Source: JAWLCQ01 sp041687095
GTDB lineage: Bacteria; Planctomycetota; Phycisphaerae; SM23-33
DNA: 18,696 nt
Direction: 5' to 3'
NCBI GenBank assembly: GCA_041687095.1
Contig: JAWLCQ010000087.1
Coordinates: 1 to 18,696, forward strand
Notes under the pieces: generated by a model
Databases searched by the model: none
What the model was told of the DNA's origin: nothing
The model's input: only the letters and a program-made list of their open reading frames with translations
Shown: positions 6,496 to 13,114 of the stretch, piece after piece
Numbering within the stretch: position 1 is the stretch's first letter
Layout: each line of letters starts with the position of its first letter
Made by a program: the position numbers and the translations under genes

Positions 6496-6855
6496 GCGGC
6501 CGGAATCCGGAAACCGCAACCTCTCTTCTGCCTGGGCCCAGGATCCAAGCCACGCTCACGCCTTGAGTTCCATGTGCAGAACGTGTTGACAGTATCAAGC
6601 CTTCCACCGGACGCGATTGGCAGGATTGGCAAGGGTATTTGGCACTGGGGAGTGGCACGACCCTCATCCCTGTCGCCTCTACCACCCGCTCCCGCTCAAG
6701 GCCAGGCTCGCGGGGCCCCACCGGCCACGCTGCCGTCGTATCTTGTTCGGCTATGGCTTTCTCGCCGTAGCCCCTCGCAGTTCGCAAGGTTCGCAAGCTG
6801 CTGGGCTGCGTGGGGATAAGGGCCGACGCCTGACGCAGCAAGATGCCGAGGGGTC

Positions 6856-7070
6856 TCAACTGCTGATTCGCGGAATGCCCCGGATCTTCCCGATTTCGCC
6901 GGTCGGCAGGGCCTGGATGTCGAAATCGAACGTGTCGAACCCGAAGAAACCCTCCGCGTCCTGCGGGAGCACGTCGGTCGCAATGACTCGCCCGGCCCCA
7001 CCGTAGACGGGGGCGGGGAGTTCCACGTCGGCTGCCGGGGTTCTGGTCAATGCCACATCAACAGGATTCC
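6856..7070 (-). pseudogene. Orphan C-terminal coding fragment of an unidentified protein
   Basis: On the minus strand about 55-70 residues read like genuine protein with strongly GC-ending codons: VELPAPVYGGAGRVIATDVL, then QDAEGFFGFDTFDFDIQALP, then TGEIGKIRGIPRISS and a TGA at 6856-6858. Upstream of ~7070 the frame stays open to 7245 but turns into Pro/Arg-rich sequence with no family character and no convincing start. It is probably the 3' end of a gene whose 5' part has been removed. I do not recognise the family. It points away from the truncated BNR gene starting at 7229, so this is also a deletion or insertion boundary. Confidence 0.45.
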
Positions 7071-7216
7071 CCACTTTTCCAGATGACAAGTGCCGCACAC
7101 GCGCGTAGAAAGGGCAGCGTCCAGGCAGAGGCGGACGGCCGAGCGGGACCGACGATGGGCGAAAGGGCCCGATCGGCAGCCCGGGCAACGCACCCCGCGC
7201 CCCTTGGCAGAATGCG

Positions 7217-7222
7217 AGAGGA
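7217..7222 (+). promoter_or_regulatory. Ribosome binding site for the GTG-started BNR fragment
   Basis: AGAGGA, 6 nt before GTG 7229. It is the main evidence that the truncated BNR frame is still translated from this GTG. Confidence 0.55.
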
Positions 7223-7228
7223 CAACAC

Positions 7229-7666
7229 GTGACCATCCGTGACAACCTGGTGAACCCGGGGTACTACTACGCCGCCGAGAAGGCCGCCGCCGCAGAGCCC
7301 TATCCACCGGCGGTGCGGACGAACCTGTTCGGGCACGCCATGCCCGTCGCGGGCGAGTTGAGCGACGGGCGGCCATGGATCGCCTGCAACAACCAGACGC
7401 GGAACGACATGTACCTGACGCTGTCGGCGGACGGGCGGATCTTCGATCGAACGTGGCTGCTGATGCACACCCCCCGCGGGGCGAGCGATGACGGGATGCA
7501 CAAGGGCGGCGGCCCGCAGTACTTCCAGGCCGTCACCGTCGGGGAGAACCTCTGGATCGTCTACAGCATCGCCAAGGAGCAGGTCGGGGCGACTCGCGTT
7601 CCGCTGGGATCGCTCCGGTCACCCGACCCCGGGAGCGCAGCGACACAAGCGACACCGAGGGAGTGA
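7229..7666 (+). CDS. N-terminally truncated sialidase-like (BNR) protein
   Basis: A 145-residue protein corresponding to only the last part of a BNR-type propeller, which is usually about 350-450 residues. Recognisable end-of-family features are ELSDGRPWIACNNQTRNDMY, the ISxDG-like LTLSADGRIFDRTW, and GGGPQYFQAVTVGENLWIVY followed by SIAKEQVGATRVPL, matching the final blades of such proteins. The GTG start has AGAGGA upstream, yet the preceding 160 bp do not encode the missing blades in any frame I can follow. It may be a 5'-deleted gene that is still translated or effectively a pseudogene. It heads the rightward array and ends 7 bp before the next BNR gene. Catalytic function is doubtful without the other blades. 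Confidence 0.6.
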   Translation: MTIRDNLVNPGYYYAAEKAAAAEPYPPAVRTNLFGHAMPVAGELSDGRPWIACNNQTRNDMYLTLSADGRIFDRTWLLMHTPRGASDDGMHKGGGPQYFQAVTVGENLWIVYSIAKEQVGATRVPLGSLRSPDPGSAATQATPRE

Positions 7667-7673
7667 GGACGAT

Positions 7674-8693
7674 ATGGACCGCAAGGCGCTCGTGTACAAG
7701 GGTTCCCCCCCGGACCACTGCTGCTGCGACAGCACGCTACGGAGGCTGCCCAACGGGGAGTTCGCCGTGTTCTTCCTGACCGGCGGGTCGATCGAACCGG
7801 AGATCCACAACTACGTCGCGATGGTCCGTTCCAGTGAGCCCGGCGTGGCGTGGTCGCGCCCGCCGGAGCCGGTCCTCCGCCTCGACGACCGCGCGTGCCT
7901 GCTGTCGGAGGCGTACGTCGACGGCGACCGCGTCGTCATGCTCGTGACCACGCACGACGGGACGTTCGGGCACTGGCGGAACTTCACCATCGAAAGCCGC
8001 GACAGCGCCCGCACCTGGAGCGAGCCCGAGCCCTTCGCCCCCGCCCCGCGGCGGGCGTTCATCCGCAACCGCTACGTCGCCTCCTGGGGCGAGTGGTATC
8101 TGCCGCTGCAGAGCTACGACACCGTCGAGGACTGGGCCGCGCCCCCGATGGCCGACGGGTCGTTCCAGCGGCCGCTCAACGGCGTGCTGATCAGCTCCGA
8201 CGGCGGGCGGACGTGGACGGCCAGCGAGACCGTCGCCGGCGCGAAGTGCTGGGCGGAGAACAACGTCGTCGAGCTCTCCGACGGGTCGCTCGCCATGCTG
8301 ATCCGCTCCGACGGCGACGGGTGCCTGCTGCGGAGCGACTCGCGAGACCGCGGGCGGACGTGGAGCCCCCCGGTCCGCACGGAGATCCCCAACCCCGGCA
8401 GCAAGGCCCGCCTGCATCGCTTCCGCGACGGGCGGATCCTGCTGGTGCACAACCCCAACCCGCAGACCTCGCACCCCAACTCCCGCCCCTACGCCGCCTG
8501 CCACCGCAACCCGCTGTCGATCTGGATCTCCGACGACGACATGCGGACCTGGGGCTACCAGCGCGACCTGACGGACTTCCCCGGCATGCTCGCGTACCCC
8601 GATGGGGAACTCGACGAGGCCGCCAACATGCTGCACATCGCCTTCGACTACAACCGCCACGACGTCATCTACTGGGGAGCCGAACTGCCATGA
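7674..8693 (+). CDS. Sialidase-superfamily BNR/Asp-box propeller protein
   Basis: A 339-residue six-bladed-propeller candidate. Asp-box motifs (SxDxGxTW type) are visible in SRDSARTWSEP, SSDGGRTWTAS and SDSRDRGRTWSPP, with a late variant in ISDDDMRTWGY. There is no N-terminal FRIP motif of true exo-sialidases, so hydrolysis of sialic acid should not be assumed. Such proteins act on or bind glycans. The N-terminus carries an unusual HCCCDS cysteine cluster. The start at 7674 is supported by TGAGGAC upstream; the open frame to 7488 overlaps the previous gene and is rejected. The stop overlaps the next start (ATGA at 8690), implying translational coupling. No signal peptide is seen. Confidence 0.8.
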   Translation: MDRKALVYKGSPPDHCCCDSTLRRLPNGEFAVFFLTGGSIEPEIHNYVAMVRSSEPGVAWSRPPEPVLRLDDRACLLSEAYVDGDRVVMLVTTHDGTFGHWRNFTIESRDSARTWSEPEPFAPAPRRAFIRNRYVASWGEWYLPLQSYDTVEDWAAPPMADGSFQRPLNGVLISSDGGRTWTASETVAGAKCWAENNVVELSDGSLAMLIRSDGDGCLLRSDSRDRGRTWSPPVRTEIPNPGSKARLHRFRDGRILLVHNPNPQTSHPNSRPYAACHRNPLSIWISDDDMRTWGYQRDLTDFPGMLAYPDGELDEAANMLHIAFDYNRHDVIYWGAELP

Positions 8694-9586
8694 CCCCCCC
8701 CTACCGCGTGCTCTACAACAACGACAACACCAACGTCCGCTGCGTCAGCCCGTGGCACGGCGAAGGCGAGCCGTTCCGCGAGGAGCACCTCGTCGCCTCC
8801 ATCGCCGAGACCGCCCCGCACGGGGTGGACGTGCATCTGCTGAGCCCCGGGCTGGGCTGGGTGCCCTGGTGGCAAAGCGAGGTGTACCCTGACCACTACG
8901 AATGGTGGATGCAACGGACGGGGCTGACGCCCGACCCGATCGGACAGTACGTCCTCGACGGGGGCGACATGGTCCGCGTGCTCATCGATACCTGCCGCCG
9001 CTGCGGGATGGCGCCGATGGTGAGCTACCGGCTGAACGACACGCATCACCAGGAGAACTACGACGAGCGGAACGAGAAGTCGTCGCTGTGCTCGCGGTTC
9101 TACGTCGAGCATCCCGAGTACCGGATCGACCCGGACCATAAGCGACACCGCGGATACTACAAGCGCCGCGGGATGAACTGGGCGGTCCCCGAGGTTCGCG
9201 AGCACAAGTTCCGCCTCATCGAGGAACTGTGCACGAAGTACGACCTCGACGGGCTGGAGTTGGACTTCCTTCGCGACGACACGCTGTTCCGCCTGGACGA
9301 GACGACGGAGGACCAGCGCGTCGGGATCGTGACGGAGTTCGTCGCCCGTATTCGCGAGGCGTTGGATCGCGGGTCGAAGGCGGGGCAGCGGCGGTCGCTG
9401 GGCGTGAGGATTCCGCTGGAACTCGCCGAGGCGCCCCTGCAGGACTGGCCGTTCTCGGCGATGCTGCCCGGGGTGCTTGCGTCGTTCGACCTGCCCGAGG
9501 TCTACCGGGAACTGGCCGCGACCCGGCAGTTCCGGTTGCTTGAGCCCTGGGGCCCGGACATGAAGGATGAGCAACCGCGCCCGTGA
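8690..9586 (+). CDS. Glycoside-hydrolase-like barrel protein with a foreign alpha/beta-hydrolase-like tail
   Basis: A 298-residue protein, translationally coupled to the preceding BNR gene (ATGA). Residues 1-242 resemble hypothetical glycoside-hydrolase-like TIM-barrel proteins of planctomycete-type genomes: a conserved start YRVLYNNDNTN, an active-site-like strand DGLELDFLRD near residue 186, and SLGVRIP near 237-242. Such proteins normally continue well beyond this point. Here the sequence switches at about residue 243 to a ~55-residue tail, LQDWPFSAMLPGVLASFDLP then EVYRELAATRQFRLLEPWGP, which to my eye is the C-terminus of an acetyl-xylan-esterase-like alpha/beta-hydrolase. The fusion is in frame. 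It probably arose by deletion joining two genes; enzymatic activity is doubtful. The N-terminal call is firmer than the tail identity. Confidence 0.65.
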   Translation: MTPPYRVLYNNDNTNVRCVSPWHGEGEPFREEHLVASIAETAPHGVDVHLLSPGLGWVPWWQSEVYPDHYEWWMQRTGLTPDPIGQYVLDGGDMVRVLIDTCRRCGMAPMVSYRLNDTHHQENYDERNEKSSLCSRFYVEHPEYRIDPDHKRHRGYYKRRGMNWAVPEVREHKFRLIEELCTKYDLDGLELDFLRDDTLFRLDETTEDQRVGIVTEFVARIREALDRGSKAGQRRSLGVRIPLELAEAPLQDWPFSAMLPGVLASFDLPEVYRELAATRQFRLLEPWGPDMKDEQPRP

Positions 9587-9631
9587 CACCAAGCCACACG
9601 ATCGCAGCTATCGGGCAAGGAAAGACCTGAC

Positions 9632-9638
9632 AGGAGGA
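9632..9638 (+). promoter_or_regulatory. Strong ribosome binding site deciding the DUF5060/DUF4038 gene start
   Basis: AGGAGGA, 6 nt before ATG 9645. It favours this start over the in-frame ATG at 9567, which lies inside the previous gene. Confidence 0.75.
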
Positions 9639-9644
9639 CTCGCG

Positions 9645-10493
9645 ATGGCAGCAGAAGCCGCGGTCTGGCGCCGAGTGGAGTTGGAGCTGAATGGTGAGGC
9701 AAGCTACGCCTGCCCGTACCGCGACGCGGACGTGACCGTCACGTTCACCGGTCCCGGGGGGCAGACCATCGAACGCCCCGCGTTCTGGGACGGCGGGACC
9801 GTGTGGCGGGTCCGCTTCGCTCCCACCGCCGTCGGGACGTGGCGATGGCGGAGCGCCTGCTCCAACGCGGACGACACCGGGCTGCACGGCCGTAGCGGTG
9901 AGATCCTGTGCATCCCCTGCGCGGACGATCACCCCATCTACCGCCACGGGTTCCTGCGCGTCAGCGACGACGGCCGCCGCTTCGTCCATTCCGATGGGGA
10001 ACCGTTCTTCTGGCTGGGCGACACGCACTGGCAGATGCCCGACACCGAGCGGGTGGACGCATGCAACCACCCCGAGCACGGCGGGGGGCCATGCTCGCAC
10101 GGGGGGCAGTTCCAGCACCTCGTCGCCGACCGCAAGGCCCGCGGGTTCACGGTGTACCAGACGTACCCGTCGGCGACGGCGGAGCACTGGTGGACGCAGC
10201 CGTACACGGAGATCCGCCCCGACCGTTTCCGCGAGGTCTTTGACGTCCAGGAGGTTCGCTTCCACACCGAGTTGACGGCCGCTTGCGGCAACCGACTGGC
10301 GGCCTTGCTGGGCCAGCTCTATGGCCCCTTGTTCCGCAACACCTCGCTCCCGGATGATCGCGAGTCCGGCGGGGCCTACCGAAAGCAGTGGGCCCGCGAG
10401 CACCTCGCCATCGTCGAAGCGCTGGAGGCACGCGATGAGAAACGATTCCTGCGCCACCTGCGCCGCCATACGCACAGCTACATGCGATTGTGA
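9645..10493 (+). CDS. Chimera: DUF5060/DUF4038 glycosidase N-terminus fused to a GntR-family FCD domain
   Basis: A 282-residue protein. Residues 1 to ~85 form a DUF5060-like beta-sandwich (WRRVELELNGEASYACPY, FWDGGTVWRVRFAPTAVGTW). The DUF4038/GH140-like barrel begins with GFLRVSDDGRRFVHSDGEPF and FWLGDTHW near 110-130, and continues to about residue 200 (YTEIRPDRFREVFD). The rest of the barrel, with its catalytic residues, is absent. From about residue 203 the protein reads as the effector-binding FCD domain of a FadR-type GntR regulator: EVRFHTELTAACGNRLAALL, EHLAIVEALEARDEKRFLRH and a final HTHSYMRL, with the three usual His positions. The join is in frame. A functional hybrid cannot be excluded, but a deletion scar is more likely. 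The regulator's DNA-binding part is not elsewhere in the window. Confidence 0.7.
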   Translation: MAAEAAVWRRVELELNGEASYACPYRDADVTVTFTGPGGQTIERPAFWDGGTVWRVRFAPTAVGTWRWRSACSNADDTGLHGRSGEILCIPCADDHPIYRHGFLRVSDDGRRFVHSDGEPFFWLGDTHWQMPDTERVDACNHPEHGGGPCSHGGQFQHLVADRKARGFTVYQTYPSATAEHWWTQPYTEIRPDRFREVFDVQEVRFHTELTAACGNRLAALLGQLYGPLFRNTSLPDDRESGGAYRKQWAREHLAIVEALEARDEKRFLRHLRRHTHSYMRL

Positions 10494-10667
10494 AAGGCCC
10501 TTCGCCGGTCCGCTGCACATCGCCGTCACCGCCGCGATCCCCGGGAGGTTCGTGTCGGTAGGGCTCGGCGGGCGGTGGTGGACCTTCGCATCACAGCCAC
10601 GCGCACCGGCCAAGACGACTATGCCAACACACGCAGGACAACGAACTCAACCGCAAAGGAGCGAGAC

Positions 10668-12059
10668 ATGTTGACGCCCCTGGACATCGGCACCCGGCGC
10701 GAGCCGTTCGTGGACAACTGCCTGATCGACCACTTGGCCGGCCAGGCCCGCCTGACGATGCACCCTCCCAAGCGCGAGGAGGTCGTGTTCCAGGTGCAAG
10801 GCCCGGTGGAGAACGCGTGCAGCGGCGTCTACAGCGTACTGGTCGAGCACGACGGGCGGTACATGCTGTACTACCGCGGGCACTACCCGCTGACCGAGGG
10901 GGACGAGTCGAAGGGCCAGACCGCCAACGTCGCCTTCAGCGAAGACGGGATTCACTTCGAGCGCCCCGAACTGGGCATCATCGACCTCGGGGACGGCGGG
11001 CGGAACAACGTCGTCTGGCAGGGACAGCAAAGCCACAACTTCGTCCCGTTCCGCGACGACAACCCGGACTGCCCCGCGGACGAGCGATTCAAAGCCGTCG
11101 GCGGCAGCGGCACCCGGAACCTGTACGCGCTGGTCTCCCCCGACGGGCTGCGCTGGCGGCTCGTCCGTGACGAACCGCTCGACGTCCCCGGGGCCTTCGA
11201 CAGCGCCAACGTGCCCATGTGGGACGCGGTGATCGGCAAGTACCGGCTGTTCAGCCGGTTTTTCGAACCGGGCCGCGGGCGGGCGATTCAGAGCTGCACC
11301 TCCGACGACTTCATCCACTGGACCGATCCGGTGCCCCATCGCTACCCCGAGGACGCGCCCGTGGAGGAGTTCTACACCAACGCCACCGTCGCCGTCCCGG
11401 GCGCCGAGCACATCCTGCTGTCCTTCCCCATGCGCTACGTCCGCGACCGCACCACGCCCGTCGAGGACATCCGCGACATGGACTACCCCGGCACGGGCGC
11501 GGCGGGGATGGCGGGGATGACCGATGCGGTGATGATGTCCAGCCGCGACGGGGTGCACTGGCAGCGCCCGTTCCCCGAGGCCTGGCTGCGGGCGGGGCTG
11601 GACGAACGCAACTGGACCCACCGCAACAACTGCCCCGCCATCGGCATCTTGCCGCTCTGCGAGACGGAGTGGTCGATGTACGTCAGCGAGCACTATGGAT
11701 GGCCCGACAACCGCCTCCGCCGCCTGAGCCTGCGCCCCTGGGGCTTCGCGAGCGTAAGCGCCGGATACGCCGGCGGCGAGGTGCTCACCCGCCCCCTGAC
11801 CTTCACCGGCGGGCGACTCCGCATCAACTTCTCCACCTCCGCCGTCGGGTCCGTCCGCATCGAACTCCAGGACGCCGAGGACGCCCGCCCCATCGCCGGC
11901 TTCGCGCTCGACGACTTCGCCCCCCTCTACGGCGACCGCCTGGACCACGTCGCCACCTGGAACGGCGCTGCCGACCTGTCCGCGCTTGCCGGCAGGCCCA
12001 TACGCCTCCGCTTCGCCCTGAAAGACGCGGATGTCTTCGCCGTGCAGTTCACCGATTGA
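10668..12059 (+). CDS. Five-bladed-propeller glycoside-hydrolase-like protein with C-terminal sandwich domain
   Basis: A 463-residue protein. It opens LDIGTRREPFVDNCLIDHLA, the REPFVDxxLI opening typical of a common planctomycete family of predicted glycosidases related to GH32/GH43-type propellers. Blade-like repeats follow: YSVLVEHDGRYMLYYRGHYP, NVAFSEDGIHFERPELGI, LYALVSPDGLRWRLVRDEPL, CTSDDFIHWTDP and MMSSRDGVHWQRPFPE. The last ~85 residues (from GGEVLTRPLTFTGGRLRINF) look like a beta-sandwich accessory module. ATG 10668 has AAAGGAG 7 nt upstream; the longer frame from 10575 is rejected. It sits 174 bp after the chimeric gene, the widest gap in the array, and 14 bp before the next BNR gene. 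No signal peptide; substrate unknown. Confidence 0.75.
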   Translation: MLTPLDIGTRREPFVDNCLIDHLAGQARLTMHPPKREEVVFQVQGPVENACSGVYSVLVEHDGRYMLYYRGHYPLTEGDESKGQTANVAFSEDGIHFERPELGIIDLGDGGRNNVVWQGQQSHNFVPFRDDNPDCPADERFKAVGGSGTRNLYALVSPDGLRWRLVRDEPLDVPGAFDSANVPMWDAVIGKYRLFSRFFEPGRGRAIQSCTSDDFIHWTDPVPHRYPEDAPVEEFYTNATVAVPGAEHILLSFPMRYVRDRTTPVEDIRDMDYPGTGAAGMAGMTDAVMMSSRDGVHWQRPFPEAWLRAGLDERNWTHRNNCPAIGILPLCETEWSMYVSEHYGWPDNRLRRLSLRPWGFASVSAGYAGGEVLTRPLTFTGGRLRINFSTSAVGSVRIELQDAEDARPIAGFALDDFAPLYGDRLDHVATWNGAADLSALAGRPIRLRFALKDADVFAVQFTD

Positions 12060-12073
12060 AAAGGAAACGCCAG

Positions 12074-13114
12074 ATGGAACACTACATCGCCATCGACAAC
12101 GTCTGCGCCTGGCCGAATCTGACGAAGATGCCCGACGGGGCAATTCTCGCGACCATCTTCAACCAGCCCTGTCACGGCCTGTGGGAAGGGGACGTGGAAT
12201 GCTGGGCCAGCGAGGACGGCGGAAGGCTCTGGCAGTTGCGCGGCACGCCCGCCCTGCACGAGCCGGGCACCAACCGCATGAACGTCGCCGCCGGCCTGGC
12301 GGCCAACGGCGACCTGGTCGTCATCGCCTCGGGCTGGACGCACCGCCCCCGCAAGGGCGAGGGCGAGGCGGGGCACGGCGGGGACGCGCGCCCGCTGCCG
12401 CCCTGGGTCTGCCGCTCGACCGACGGCGGACGCACCTGGACGCGTGCGGAGACCCTCGCGCCGCCGGAGAACCGGTCGGCACGCATCATCCCCTTCGGCG
12501 ACGTGGTCCGGTTGCACGACGGCACGCTCGGGATCTGCATCTACAGTTGGCAGCCGCCGGACGAGCACAACTGCTGCTTCTACAGCAGCGCCGACGACGG
12601 CCGAACCTGGAGCATCCGCGGCGTCATCCAGGAGAGCAACATCAACGAGACCGCCCCGCTGGTGCTGGCAAACGGCGACCTGCTGGCCTGCGCCCGCACG
12701 CTGGGCGATCAGCACCTGGAGCTGTTCCGCTCGACGGACCACGGGCGCACCTGGCGGCACGAGCAGGCGGTCAGCGGCACGATGCAACACCCCGCGCATC
12801 TGCTGAGCCTCGCCGACGGGCGCATCCTGCTGACCTACGGCCGACGGGGCGACCCCCCGTTTCAGGGGATCGGCTACCGGCTCAGCGCCGATGACGGCCA
12901 CACCTGGTCGCCGCCCCAGTTCCTCCAGGAAAGTCGCCACCAGCCGGACATGAAGTGGCCACGCAGCGACGGCGGCTATCCGGCCAGTGTTCAACTCGCG
13001 GACGGGCGGATCGTCACCGCCTGGTACAGCAGCGCCGCTCCGGGCATCCATGAGCGATACCACATGGGCGTGGCAATCTGGTCCGTGGAGCAGGGAGATG
13101 GGAGGACGGCATGA
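12074..13114 (+). CDS. Sialidase-superfamily BNR/Asp-box propeller protein
   Basis: A 346-residue protein with five clear Asp boxes: SEDGGRLW, STDGGRTW, SADDGRTW, STDHGRTW and SADDGHTW, the cleanest set in the window and consistent with a six-bladed sialidase-fold propeller. The beginning (AWPNLTKMPDGAILATIFNQ) and the end (GYPASVQLADGRIVTAWYSS) are typical of GH33-like family members in planctomycete-type genomes. No FRIP motif is present, so sialidase specificity is not assured. The start at 12074 has AAAAGGAAA upstream. The gene stops in an ATGA overlap with the next BNR gene (13111), so the two propellers are translationally coupled. No signal peptide is visible. Confidence 0.85.
   Translation: MEHYIAIDNVCAWPNLTKMPDGAILATIFNQPCHGLWEGDVECWASEDGGRLWQLRGTPALHEPGTNRMNVAAGLAANGDLVVIASGWTHRPRKGEGEAGHGGDARPLPPWVCRSTDGGRTWTRAETLAPPENRSARIIPFGDVVRLHDGTLGICIYSWQPPDEHNCCFYSSADDGRTWSIRGVIQESNINETAPLVLANGDLLACARTLGDQHLELFRSTDHGRTWRHEQAVSGTMQHPAHLLSLADGRILLTYGRRGDPPFQGIGYRLSADDGHTWSPPQFLQESRHQPDMKWPRSDGGYPASVQLADGRIVTAWYSSAAPGIHERYHMGVAIWSVEQGDGRTA

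Larger units (their letters stand above)
5812..6855. other. Gene-poor scar region rich in short inverted and tandem repeats
   Basis: About 1 kb without a convincing gene on either strand; open frames here lack RBSs and family motifs. It holds a 10-bp inverted repeat (5958-5967 with 6022-6031), the palindrome CGTCACAGTGACG (6035-6047), an 8-bp hairpin (6144-6164), repeated TGACGGGG/CCCCGTCA words, a 5 x 16-bp tandem array, a 17-bp perfect hairpin, and two back-to-back 9-bp near or exact duplications (6615-6632 and 6780-6797). The repeat content and broken coding fragments on either side suggest sequence decay after insertions and deletions. Confidence 0.6.

Noticed and set aside
6586..6620. 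TTGACA (6586-6591) as a sigma-70 promoter
   Set aside because: No reasonable -10 hexamer at 16-18 bp and no gene starting shortly downstream.
7674..8693. Calling the BNR proteins true sialidases (nanH-type)
   Set aside because: Asp boxes only define the propeller fold; the FRIP motif and clear sialidase catalytic set are not visible, so no gene symbol is given.
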